Positions 41,501 through 49,525 of a stretch of DNA of 64,000 nucleotides are shown piece after piece (positions within the stretch are counted from its first letter, which is position 1; each line of letters begins with the position of its first letter). Made by a program: the position numbers and the translations under genes. This DNA is from Pyxidicoccus caerfyrddinensis (lineage in GTDB: Bacteria > Myxococcota > Myxococcia > Myxococcales > Myxococcaceae). Below the pieces are notes generated by a model. The model did not search any database and was not told where the DNA came from. It saw only the letters and a list, made by a program, of their open reading frames with translations. The DNA lies in contig NZ_JAAIYA010000026.1 in the NCBI RefSeq assembly GCF_010894405.1, positions 1-64,000 on the forward strand. The letters are read 5' to 3'.

Positions 41501-42683
41501 CCAGCTTGCCCAGGTTGAAGGTCAGGTTGCCCTCGGTGCTGTCATTGACGCCGTCCGCGTCGCACACGCGCCAGGCGTTCTCGCTGATGCTGAAGCGGAA
41601 GGCGACGCGGTACTTGCCCTCGGTGCCCGGATTGGGCAGGTCTGCTTCCCACTCGTCGTTGTTGCCGTGCTCCGCCTTGTACGTGGCGTTGATCCACGTC
41701 CACCCGGTGGCGTCGCGCGGGTCCGAGTCCGCGGGGCCGATGCCCAGTTGCGCCACCAGGCCCGAGCCCGCGCCGGCGCCCTGGGTGATGCCCGCCGCGT
41801 ACACCTGGCCCGCGACCTTGATGAGCGTCGAGTCCGTCGGCTTGTAGAACAGCTCCGGGTTGGCGCCGTTCCCGTCCGGGCCCAGCTTGCAGTAGTCCAC
41901 CCGCGGCCGGGCGATGAACACCCGACGCATCATCTCCGCGGAGACGCCGTTGGCGATGCCGTCGCCGTCCGCCATCACCCACGTCTTCCCGCCGTCGATG
42001 GAGAAGCGGATGCTGACGACCCACTCGCGATTCTCGCCGCCAATCGCCGGCTGCAGGAGCACGTTGCCCTTGTAGACGTCCGCCTCGCCGCTGTCCGAGT
42101 CCGTCTCGTAGGTGGCCGCCTCCCAGGTGTAGCTGTCCATCTTGAGCAGCTCCGAGTCGCCCGCAGCGAAGCCCACCTGCGCGCGCACGCCGCCGGCCTG
42201 GCCCACGCCGCGCGTGAGGCCGGCCACGGTGATGGCGCCCCTCACGGTGATGCCCACCGGCTGTCCGCCGCTCACCGCGTCGGTGTTGCCGTTGAGCACC
42301 TCGGCCTGGTCGATGTTGGGCGCCGGCGGGCCCTCGTAGGTGAAGCCCTTCACCAGCACGCCGTACGCGCCATCCGGGTTCACCACCCGCACGTCGACCT
42401 GCGCCGACGTGGCCGTGGGCGTGTAGCCGTAGATGCGGAAGGCGTTGACCACCACGGTGCGCTGCAGCTCCTGGTCGCCCAGGAACACCTTCGCGCCGTC
42501 CTGGAAGCCGGAGCCATAGACGTTGAGGAGGGTGTTGCCGGCGATGGGGCCGCCCGTGGGCTGGAGTTCGCGCACGGTGGGCGGCGTCAGCTCGGGCGGG
42601 GTGCCTCCATCGGAGTCATCACCACACGCCACGGTGAGCAACGGCAATACGAGCAGCAGGGTCCTGAGACAACGCGACGACAT
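38508..42683 (-). CDS. nine-repeat surface lipoprotein of the maltose operon
   Basis: A 1391-aa lipoprotein (lipobox LTVACG). An IPT/TIG Ig-like domain (about 35-120) is followed by nine copies of a module of about 143 residues. Typical module: GYCKLGPDGN...ETVTY, VLGQVYVxGVT, VVAQLGWGPxGEDPxTSAxW, NNDEYEATLPNPGVxGxYxFAYRFQVNGG, FLYCDADG. Each has two conserved cysteines and several tryptophans; modules 3-6 are nearly identical at DNA level. It lies 6 bases after malG, so it is co-transcribed with the transporter. A surface glucan-binding role like SusE/SusF is inferred from position, lipidation and Trp-rich repeats; I know no experimental support. Confidence 0.82.
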   Translation of the reverse strand: MSSRCLRTLLLVLPLLTVACGDDSDGGTPPELTPPTVRELQPTGGPIAGNTLLNVYGSGFQDGAKVFLGDQELQRTVVVNAFRIYGYTPTATSAQVDVRVVNPDGAYGVLVKGFTYEGPPAPNIDQAEVLNGNTDAVSGGQPVGITVRGAITVAGLTRGVGQAGGVRAQVGFAAGDSELLKMDSYTWEAATYETDSDSGEADVYKGNVLLQPAIGGENREWVVSIRFSIDGGKTWVMADGDGIANGVSAEMMRRVFIARPRVDYCKLGPDGNGANPELFYKPTDSTLIKVAGQVYAAGITQGAGAGSGLVAQLGIGPADSDPRDATGWTWINATYKAEHGNNDEWEADLPNPGTEGKYRVAFRFSISENAWRVCDADGVNDSTEGNLTFNLGKLGTLTVGNEAPKPQVGWCKIGEDQKAPETINYLTTQTSGQKTVYAQVFMTGVTDKVGAGPGLTGQLGWGPANEDPRTSALWNWSTNLAWNKDNFTVNDEWKGTLPNPGVNGEYRYAVRFAANGGPVRVCDGNGVDDGGQDFELNQLGTLNVTGEIVVPKVIGYCKLGPDGNNTPETVTYATTATASRKVLGQVYVQSVTTSPGKGDNVVAQLGWGPSGENPATSASWNWSTAAAYKGDIGGNNDEYEATLPNPGVEGTSSFAYRFQVNGGAFLYCDADGNSGGAAGFDTTKLGTLNVTGEVVVPKVVGYCKLGPDGNGTPETVTYATTATGDRKVLGQVWVDGVTTGTGAGTGVVAQLGWGPAGEDPRTSANWNWATSAAYKADLGNNDEYEAALPNPGSAGSYGFAYRFQVNSGAFLYCDADGGSSATDFDTTKLGTLTVSAPQVPTTIGYCKLGPDGNTTPETVAYVTTATADRKVVGQVWVQGVTTGTGKGGNIVAQLGWGPAGENPTTSANWSWATSGAYKGDIGDNDEYEATLPNPGVVGSFGFAYRFQVNGGAFLYCDADGNSGGASGFDTAKMGTLTVSAPQAPTTVGYCKLGPDGNTTPESVTYVTTATADRKVVGQLWVDGVTAGAGAGAGVVGQLGWGPAGQDPTTSASWSWSTAQFKNDIGNNDEYDATLPNPGVVGNYRFAYRFQVNGGAFLYCDADGGSSATDFDAAKTGTLVVEAPPAPLAVCRLQSVSGTTVGSGDAVTATGRVRITGVTDGSGAPAGNLQVQVGVGASDVDASANPAAFTWKVAPYSGEASGEANTDEFSTTVHPAYEGTRAVSLRYTTDGTAWTYCDKDGNDVGGYTMGQQHALTVGKHMDIDYCNLQWPFSIKTSDIDGARTVYGQVYEDGVTNQGGAGAGIVAELGYGSASSDPGVSGWTWVAAPFLSDEGSNDQFSVNLPDLPVGTSYIYRYSLNGGPYCYGDRNDRGGGGKFGDGFSGGNMGTVVAP

Positions 42684-42689
42684 CGGCCA

Positions 42690-43538
42690 TCACCCCTTGA
42701 CGCCGCCAGCGGTGAGACCGCCGACGAGGTGCTTCTGGAGAGCGAAGAACAAAGCCATGACCGGCGCGGAAATCACGAGTGCACCGGCGGCGAACTTGCC
42801 CCACTCCACCTTGTATTCGCCCACGTACCGCTGGAGGGCGACCGGCAGGGTGAAGCGGGTCGGGTCATTGAGCAGCGTGGCGGCGAGGATGAACTCGTTC
42901 CACGCCGTCATGAAGGAAAACAGCGCCGTCACGGCCAGCGCGGGGCGGGCCAGCGGCAGCACCACCTTGATGAACACCTGGGCGGGGGAGGCCCCGTCCA
43001 TCACCGCCGCCTCCTCCAGTTCGCGCGGCAGCGTGTCGAAGTAGCCCTTCAGGTTCCAGATGCAGAAGGGCAGGGCGGTGGTGGCGTACACGAGGACGAG
43101 CCCCGTGAGGCTGTCCAGCAGGTGGAGCTTCTCGAGGATGCTGTAGATGGGCACCAGCATCAGCGTCGCCGGGAACATCTGCGTAATCAGCAGCGTCTGC
43201 ATCCCGCCTTCCTTGCCGGGGAAGCGGAACCGGGACAGCGCGTACGCCGCGGACACCGCCAGCGCCAGGCCCACCAGCGTGGTGGCGCCGGACACGACGA
43301 GGCTCGACAGGAGCTGCCGGCCGAACAGCCAGCGCCCGGAGGCGTCCGTGCCCAGCAGCACCTCGCGGAAGTGCTCCAGGGTGATGGACTCCGGGAAGGG
43401 GTTGACGGTGAGCGTGAGGCTGTCGGAGGGCGACAGCGCCATCTTCACCACCCACAGCACCGGGTAGAGCGTGGCCATGCACGTCAGCATCAGCCCGGCG
43501 TGGATGGCGGCCATCTTCAGCTTCGACGGGCGGTTCAT
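42690..43538 (-). CDS. malG: maltose/maltodextrin ABC permease MalG
   Basis: A 282-aa inner-membrane permease with six helices. The EAA loop, which contacts the ATPase, reads LEEAAVMDGASPAQVFIKVVLPLARPAL. The start PVLWVVKMALSP, the MFPATLMLVP region and the C-terminus GLTAGGVKG are typical of MalG. It overlaps the malE-malF fusion by ATGA and is followed after 6 bases by the repeat lipoprotein gene. With the fusion protein and MalK it would form a type I importer for alpha-glucan oligosaccharides. Length is normal for the family. Confidence 0.95.
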   Translation of the reverse strand: MNRPSKLKMAAIHAGLMLTCMATLYPVLWVVKMALSPSDSLTLTVNPFPESITLEHFREVLLGTDASGRWLFGRQLLSSLVVSGATTLVGLALAVSAAYALSRFRFPGKEGGMQTLLITQMFPATLMLVPIYSILEKLHLLDSLTGLVLVYATTALPFCIWNLKGYFDTLPRELEEAAVMDGASPAQVFIKVVLPLARPALAVTALFSFMTAWNEFILAATLLNDPTRFTLPVALQRYVGEYKVEWGKFAAGALVISAPVMALFFALQKHLVGGLTAGGVKG

Positions 43539-45715
43539 CCCATCACCTCCGACGACGCACGCATCAGGCGCTTGGTGAAGCTGGACCAGGCCAGCAGCAC
43601 CACGAAGATGAGGACCGAGTACGCCGCGGCGAAGCCGTACTGCTGGTTTCGCTGGAAGGCCCAGCGGAAGGCCTCGGACACCAAGATGTCCGTGCCACCG
43701 CCCGGCTCACCACCGGAGACCAGGTAGATGATGTTGAACATGTTGAACGTCCACACGCTGCCCAGGATGACGGCGGGCAGCATGGCGGGCCTGAGCAGCG
43801 GCAGGGTGATGTGCCGGAACTGCGTCCACTTGCTCGCGCCGTCCACCTCCGCCGCCTCGTACAGCTCCTGGGGGATGGACTGGAGCGCGCCCAGCGCCAC
43901 CACCATCATGAAGGGGAAGCCCAGCCAGGTGTTGGTGGCCACGTTGGCCGCGAAGGCGGTGGAGAACTTCGTGAACCAGCTCACCGGCTCCATCCCCAGC
44001 GCCACCAGCAGGCCGTTGATGGCGCCGAACTGCTGGTGGAACATGCCCTTCCACATCAGCGCGGTGATGTAGTTGGGCACCGCCCACGGGATGATGAGCA
44101 GCACCCGGTACACGCCCTTGAGCTTCAGGAGCGGGTCCTTGAGCAGCAGCGCCAGGAACAGGCCGATGCTCACGTGGAGCACCACGTTGACCAGCGCCCA
44201 CAGCAGCGTCACCGCCAGCGTGAAGTAGAAGGACAGCGGCTCGCTGATGCTGTAGCCGCGGCTGGCCAGGATGTCGATGAAGTTGGCCAGGCCGACGAAG
44301 GAGTACTGGCCCGGCTCGTAGTGGAAGAGCGACAGGCTCAGGCCCACCACGAAGGGGATGAACACCAGCACCAGGATGCCGGCCGACGCGGGCGCGAGGT
44401 ACGTCGCCGCCAATGCCACATCCGGGTAGCGCCGCTTGAAGGGCAGCGTCGGCGCGGGCCGGCGCATCACCCACACCGTGCCGCCCACGGCCATGACGCC
44501 CACCAGCCCCAGCCAGGGCAGGGGGCTCGCGTCGGGGGGACGCTCGCGGTGCAGCGCGCGGTAGCGACGGTCGGCGAGCGCGCCCGCGTCCTGGGGCTCG
44601 GTGCCGCCCTGGAGCACCGCGCGCAGCGCGAGCTTCATGGGCTCCCACACCCGGAGCATCTCCAGGGTGTTGGGCATGGGCGTGGCGTTCTTCGCCGCCT
44701 CGCGGAAGGAGGAGATGAGCACGTCGTCCTTCACCGCCTGCAGCTGGTACGCGGCCACGTCCGCCGGAATCTGCCGGCCCACCGTGGTGCGCACGAGCGA
44801 CGCCTCACCCAGGGAGAGGAAGCGCGCCAGCGCCTGCGCCTGCTCGGCCTGCTTCGACTGGGAGGAGACGTACGCCGCCTCCACGCCCAGGAAGGGCTTC
44901 AGGGGGATGCCCGTCTCGCTCACCGTGGGCAGTGCCACCACGCGGTAGTCCACGGAGGGCGCCACCTCGCCGGCGAACCAGGGGCCGCTGATGATCATGG
45001 CCACGCGGCCGTCGTTGAAGAGGCTCTTCACCAGTGCGCCGGTGATCTCCTGCGGGATGAAGCGGTCGTCCTGCAGCTTCTTCACGAAGGCCAGCGAGCG
45101 CGCCATGCCCTCCGTGTTGAAGGTCGCCTTGCCGGACGCGTCGAACAGCTCGCCGCCGAAGCCGAAGAGGAAGGGCGCGTGGAAGTAGAAGTCGCCGTTC
45201 TCGTAGGCGAAGCCGAAGCGGCCCGCCTTCTCATCCGACAGGGCCGGCAGCATCGCCAGGAGCTCCGCCGTGGTGGTCGGCGGGGTGGGCACCAGCTTCG
45301 TGTTGACGTAGAGCGCCAGGGACTTCAGCGACATGGGATAGCCGTACACCTGGCCATCCACCTCCAGCGCCTCCAGCGCGTTGGGGAAGTAGTCGCCGCG
45401 CGCGAGCTTGCTGGCGGGGGCCAGCAGGTGCTGGGCGTGAAAGTTGCGCAGCCGCTCGTGGTTGAAGATGAAGACGTCCGGGCCCGCGCCGTGCGGAATC
45501 CCGTTGGTCAGCTTGTCGGCGTACGCGTTGTACGGCACGGCGAGCAGCTCCACCGGGACGCCCGTCTTCGCGGTGAACAGCTGCGTCACCTGGATGATCG
45601 CCGTCTCCTCGCCGCCACGGTACGCGTGCCACAGCTTCAGCGGCGCGGCCGCGTCGCCGGCCGCCTGCGCGCTCCACGCCGTGGCGAGGAGCACGAGCGC
45701 CAGCAACCTCTTCAC
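43535..45715 (-). CDS. malF: MalE-MalF fusion: binding protein joined to permease
   Basis: A 726-aa fusion. Residues 1-18 are a signal peptide (MKRLLALVLLATAWSAQA). Residues about 20-385 form a complete maltose-type solute-binding protein (LKLWHAYRGGEETAI, GPDVFIFNHERL, YGYPMSLKSLALYVN, AMIISGPWFAGE). A helix near 405 leads into a MalF-type permease with helices from about 435 onward and the EAA loop LYEAAEVDGASKWTQFRHITLPLLRP. No separate malE is present in the locus, so the tethered domain is probably the only binding protein. Overlaps malK and malG by ATGA. Tethering gives one binding domain per transporter rather than a soluble excess. Confidence 0.93.
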   Translation of the reverse strand: MKRLLALVLLATAWSAQAAGDAAAPLKLWHAYRGGEETAIIQVTQLFTAKTGVPVELLAVPYNAYADKLTNGIPHGAGPDVFIFNHERLRNFHAQHLLAPASKLARGDYFPNALEALEVDGQVYGYPMSLKSLALYVNTKLVPTPPTTTAELLAMLPALSDEKAGRFGFAYENGDFYFHAPFLFGFGGELFDASGKATFNTEGMARSLAFVKKLQDDRFIPQEITGALVKSLFNDGRVAMIISGPWFAGEVAPSVDYRVVALPTVSETGIPLKPFLGVEAAYVSSQSKQAEQAQALARFLSLGEASLVRTTVGRQIPADVAAYQLQAVKDDVLISSFREAAKNATPMPNTLEMLRVWEPMKLALRAVLQGGTEPQDAGALADRRYRALHRERPPDASPLPWLGLVGVMAVGGTVWVMRRPAPTLPFKRRYPDVALAATYLAPASAGILVLVFIPFVVGLSLSLFHYEPGQYSFVGLANFIDILASRGYSISEPLSFYFTLAVTLLWALVNVVLHVSIGLFLALLLKDPLLKLKGVYRVLLIIPWAVPNYITALMWKGMFHQQFGAINGLLVALGMEPVSWFTKFSTAFAANVATNTWLGFPFMMVVALGALQSIPQELYEAAEVDGASKWTQFRHITLPLLRPAMLPAVILGSVWTFNMFNIIYLVSGGEPGGGTDILVSEAFRWAFQRNQQYGFAAAYSVLIFVVLLAWSSFTKRLMRASSEVMG

Positions 45716-46800
45716 GACGCCACCTCCAGCGAGTCGCGGTCCACCGGGTGCCGCAGCGCGCGCGCCCCGTCCTCGGTGAAGACGTGCAGCGAGTCCGCGA
45801 CGGGCGCGAGGGAGACCTTGTCTCCGACGGTGACGTTCGTCCCCTTCTCGAAGCGCGCCGCCACCGGGCCCGCCTCGGTGCTGAGGAAGGCGTACCCGTC
45901 GAAGCCCAGCCGCTCCACCGCGTCCACCGTGCCCGCCAGCGGCCCCTGTGCCGCGACGCGCAAGTCTTGAGGACGCAGGCCCACCAGCACCTTCCCGGCG
46001 TCCGCCGGCACGTCCACGGGGCAGGGCAGGGTGAAGCCCTTGCCGGTGAAGCCCGAGCCCTCGCGCTTCGCCTCCAGGAAGTTCATGGCCGGGGAGCCGA
46101 GGAACCCCGCCACGAAGCGGTTCGCCGGGCGGTTGTAGAGCTCCAGCGGCGGCCCCACCTGCTGGAGGATGCCCCCGTTGAAGACGGCCACGCGGGTGGC
46201 CAGCGTCATCGCCTCCACCTGGTCGTGGGTGACGTAGATCATCGTGGCGCTCAGCCGCCGGTGCAGCCGCGCCAGCTCGCCGCGCATCTGCACGCGCAGG
46301 GCGGTGTCCAGGTTGGACAGGGGCTCGTCGAAGAGGAACACCTTGGGGCGCCGGACGATGGCGCGGCCCATGGCCACGCGCTGGCGTTGGCCACCGGACA
46401 GCGCCTTGGGCTTGCGGTCCAGCAGGTGGCTCAGCTCCAGCATCCCCGCCACTTCCTGCACCCGCGAGGTGATCTCCGCCTCCGGGAACTTCCGCAGCGT
46501 CAGGCCGAAGGCCAGGTTCTCCCGCACCGTCATGTGCGGGTAGAGCGCGTACGACTGGAACACCATCGCCACGTCGCGATCACGCGGGGGGACGTCGTTC
46601 ACCCGCGCGCCGCCAATCTTCACCTCTCCCGAGTCCACCTGCTCCAGCCCCGCGATGAGGCGCAGCAGGGTGGTCTTTCCGCAGCCGGAGGGCCCCACCA
46701 TGACGAGGAATTCGCCTTCCCTCACCTGAAGGTCCACGCCCTTCACGATGAGGTTCTGGCCAAACGACTTCTTGATCCCGCTCAGGATGACTTCGGACAA
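45712..46800 (-). CDS. malK: maltodextrin ABC transporter ATPase MalK
   Basis: A 362-aa ATP-binding subunit. Walker A GPSGCGKTTLL, Q-loop MVFQSYALYPHM, signature LSGGQRQRVAMGRA, Walker B VFLFDEPLSNLD and H-loop YVTHDQVEAM are all intact. The C-terminal 120 residues form the regulatory OB-like (TOBE) domain found in MalK/UgpC proteins (VLVGLRPQDLRV, VTVGDKVSLAP). It is the first gene of the leftward operon malK-malEF-malG-lipoprotein and is divergent from the isoamylase gene. Role: energising alpha-glucan import. Confidence 0.95.
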   Translation of the reverse strand: MSEVILSGIKKSFGQNLIVKGVDLQVREGEFLVMVGPSGCGKTTLLRLIAGLEQVDSGEVKIGGARVNDVPPRDRDVAMVFQSYALYPHMTVRENLAFGLTLRKFPEAEITSRVQEVAGMLELSHLLDRKPKALSGGQRQRVAMGRAIVRRPKVFLFDEPLSNLDTALRVQMRGELARLHRRLSATMIYVTHDQVEAMTLATRVAVFNGGILQQVGPPLELYNRPANRFVAGFLGSPAMNFLEAKREGSGFTGKGFTLPCPVDVPADAGKVLVGLRPQDLRVAAQGPLAGTVDAVERLGFDGYAFLSTEAGPVAARFEKGTNVTVGDKVSLAPVADSLHVFTEDGARALRHPVDRDSLEVAS

Positions 46801-46934
46801 GACGCGCTCGGAAAATGTGTGGGGAGGACGGCGGCGAACCTTACCCTTCCGGCGTCATTTTCCTCAAACCCGCCGGGTTGGGCGCGCTGCGTCATGCATG
46901 AGCCACCCATCCGAGCGAGAGTGCGGGCCGTAAG

Positions 46935-46969
46935 GGCTTCCGGGGGCTGCCTTGTCAGCCCCGGAAGCC
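46935..46969 (+). promoter_or_regulatory. strong hairpin in the divergent mal/amylase promoter region
   Basis: GGCTTCCGGGGGCTG pairs with CAGCCCCGGAAGCC (14 bp, one bulged G) around a 6-base loop. It lies in the 238-base region between malK and the isoamylase gene, about 70 bases before the latter. No T-run follows. A shared operator or a 5'-leader structure for the rightward operon is possible. Confidence 0.45.
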
Positions 46970-47038
46970 GCTTGTTATGGAAGCGTGGTTCGTTCCCGGG
47001 CCGAAGTCCGTCCGGAATGCCGAGGGCAGCCTACCCGT

Positions 47039-49486
47039 ATGAGCACTCCCCGTATGACCCGCCTGAAGGGCGCGGCCCTGGCCAGCGTCCTGTTCGTCTT
47101 CGGCTGCAGTGAGAGCGATTACGTCCGGCTCTACCACAGCGAAGCCCGGGCCCCGAGCTACTCGGTCGACGACGTGGAGTCCATGCGGCACATGGGCACC
47201 ACCTTCGCGGACCGCGGCGTCAACTTCGCCCTCTACTCGGAGAACGCCACCCGGCTGGAGCTGCTGCTCTTCGACGACCCGGAAGTGAACCGCCCCACGC
47301 GCACGTACGAGATGACGCGCTACGGGGACGTGTGGAGCGTCTACGTGGAGGGCGTGGGGCTGGGCCAGAACTACGGCTTTCGCGCCTGGGGGCCCAACTG
47401 GGAGTACGACCCCGAGTGGTTCCCCGGCTCCATCAAGGGCTTCAAGTCGGACGTGGACGTCTACGGCAATCGCTTCAACCCCAACAAGCTGCTGACGGAC
47501 CCCTACTCGAAGGCGCTCCACCGCGATCACGACTGGGGCAAGGGCAGCACCGCCAGCGGCCCGGCGCGCACGGAAGTCACCTACGCGGCCTCGGCCAAGA
47601 GCGTCATCGTCCAGAGCGGCTACGCATGGGGCGAGGTGGAAGAGCAGTGGCGCTCCAACCGCCAGGACGAGAACTGGAAGGGCCACTCGTGGAACGACCT
47701 CGTCGTCTACGAGGTCCACGCCAAGGGCTTCACCGCGGACCCCGCCAGCGGCGTGCGCTTCCCGGGCACCTACCGCGGCATGGGCGAGAAGGCGGACTAC
47801 TTCAAGGACCTGGGCATCACCGCCGTGGAGCTGCTGCCCATCCACGAGAAGCCGCTGGACGGTGGTTACTGGGGCTACCAGACCATCAACTTCTTCGCCC
47901 CCGAGCTGTCGTACTCGGCCATGAAGCGGCCGCACGAGGTGGTGGACGAGTTCAAGTGGATGGTGGAGGAGTTCCACAAGCGCGGCATCGAGGTCATCGT
48001 CGACGTGGTCTTCAACCACACCGGCGAGGGCGGCCTGTGGCGCGAGAAGCTGGAGACGGACGACGTCCTGCCCGGTGAGCCGCTGGAGTCCCTGGACCCG
48101 GCGGAAGTCGCGGGCCTCTACTCGTTCCGCGGCATCGACAACCAGGCGTACTACGCGCTCAACCCGGACCGCCGCACGTACTGGAACAACACCGGCGTGG
48201 GCAACCAGACGCGGCCCAACCACCGGCCCATGCGCAAGCTCACCGTGGACAGCCTCCGCTACTACGCGGAGGAGCTGCACGTGGACGGCTTCCGCTTCGA
48301 CCTGGCGCCCATCCTGGGAGAGCGCGACGGCGACTTCAACCGCTGGGACGACCCGCGCAACACGGTGCTCCAGGAGATCATCGACGACCCCGTCCTGCAG
48401 AAGTACAACACCCGCATCATCGCCGAGCCCTGGAGCGCGGGCGGCTGGTACTGCCTGCCCATGGGCGAGTTCCCCAACTCGCTGACCCAGCCGGGCGCCG
48501 GCTGGTACGAGTGGAACGGCCGCTTCCGCGACTGGTGGCGCGCCTTCATCAACCGCGACGACTGGAAGCTCAACTCCAACGAGGGCTCGCTGTGCGGCAA
48601 GCCCGGCGCGGCGGATGGCCCCTTCCTGATGTACGGCAGCCGGGACTGGTACGCGCGCAATGACCGCCGCCCGTACCACTCGATGAACTTCATCACCGTG
48701 CACGACGGCTTCACGATGTACGACCTGTTCGCCTACGACAAGAAGGAGAACAAGTGCGGGCCGCTCAACCCGGTGTGCTGCGACACGCCCAACAGCCCCT
48801 TCTGCGACAAGGTCAGCGGCGAGGACAACAACCGCTCGCGCAACTGGGGCGCGGTGGGGGATGCGCGCGGTGAGAGCCTGCGCCGGCAGATGATGCGCAA
48901 CGCCTTCATGTCCATGATGATCAGCCACGGCACGCCGATGATTCTCGGCGGCGACGAGTGGATGCGCACGCAGCTGGGCAACAACAACGCGTACTCCACG
49001 CGCGCGGACAACCCGTTCAACTGGTACCAGTGGGGCGCGTACCTGGCACGGGACGAGCGGCACCGCATGCACGACTTCGTCAAGGCGGCCATCCGCCTGC
49101 GCAAGGAGCACTCGTACGCCTTCGCCCCTTCGGACTACGAGAAGGGTGCGCCGCTGGCGTGGAAGAGCGCGCAGAACACCGACGAGGTGCTCTGGGACAG
49201 CAAGCAGCTGATGATCCACTACTACGACGTGTCCTTCGGGCCGGAGCTGGTGGTGCTCATCAACATGGAGCCCCGCGCGGTGGAGTTCACCCTGCCGCAG
49301 GTGGTGGGCCGGACGTGGAAGCGGCTCATCGACACGCAGGCCTACTTCGACAGCGCCGAGTACCTCACGGCCACGGGACTGAGCAGCCGCGTCACGGGCA
49401 ACTCGTGGCTGGACGCGCCGTCGCCGGTGACGGGCACGACGTACGGCGTCCCGGAGCGCACCATCGTCGTCCTGCGCGCGGAGTAG
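47039..49486 (+). CDS. isoamylase/GlgX-type debranching lipoprotein
   Basis: An 815-aa GH13 enzyme of the isoamylase group with a lipoprotein signal (VLFVFGCSES). An N-terminal CBM48-like domain (TTFADRGVNFALYSENATRLELLLFDD) precedes the barrel. The conserved regions are VDVVFNHTGEGG, DGFRFDLAPI (nucleophile Asp), IIAEPWSAGGW (acid/base Glu) and ITVHDGFTMYDL (transition-state Asp). Isoamylases cleave alpha-1,6 branches of glycogen or starch; the lipid anchor places it outside the inner membrane rather than in the cytoplasm as for ordinary GlgX. First gene of the rightward operon. ATG at 47039 chosen; an alternative lies at 47054. Confidence 0.92.
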   Translation: MSTPRMTRLKGAALASVLFVFGCSESDYVRLYHSEARAPSYSVDDVESMRHMGTTFADRGVNFALYSENATRLELLLFDDPEVNRPTRTYEMTRYGDVWSVYVEGVGLGQNYGFRAWGPNWEYDPEWFPGSIKGFKSDVDVYGNRFNPNKLLTDPYSKALHRDHDWGKGSTASGPARTEVTYAASAKSVIVQSGYAWGEVEEQWRSNRQDENWKGHSWNDLVVYEVHAKGFTADPASGVRFPGTYRGMGEKADYFKDLGITAVELLPIHEKPLDGGYWGYQTINFFAPELSYSAMKRPHEVVDEFKWMVEEFHKRGIEVIVDVVFNHTGEGGLWREKLETDDVLPGEPLESLDPAEVAGLYSFRGIDNQAYYALNPDRRTYWNNTGVGNQTRPNHRPMRKLTVDSLRYYAEELHVDGFRFDLAPILGERDGDFNRWDDPRNTVLQEIIDDPVLQKYNTRIIAEPWSAGGWYCLPMGEFPNSLTQPGAGWYEWNGRFRDWWRAFINRDDWKLNSNEGSLCGKPGAADGPFLMYGSRDWYARNDRRPYHSMNFITVHDGFTMYDLFAYDKKENKCGPLNPVCCDTPNSPFCDKVSGEDNNRSRNWGAVGDARGESLRRQMMRNAFMSMMISHGTPMILGGDEWMRTQLGNNNAYSTRADNPFNWYQWGAYLARDERHRMHDFVKAAIRLRKEHSYAFAPSDYEKGAPLAWKSAQNTDEVLWDSKQLMIHYYDVSFGPELVVLINMEPRAVEFTLPQVVGRTWKRLIDTQAYFDSAEYLTATGLSSRVTGNSWLDAPSPVTGTTYGVPERTIVVLRAE

Positions 49487-49525
49487 GGCAGGCAGCCAGA
49501 GGTGCGCTATAAGCGGGGCTCGCCC

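Noticed and set aside
41070..45970. long plus-strand frames opposite the mal operon
   Set aside because: Antisense shadows; the minus-strand genes have complete ABC-transporter motifs.
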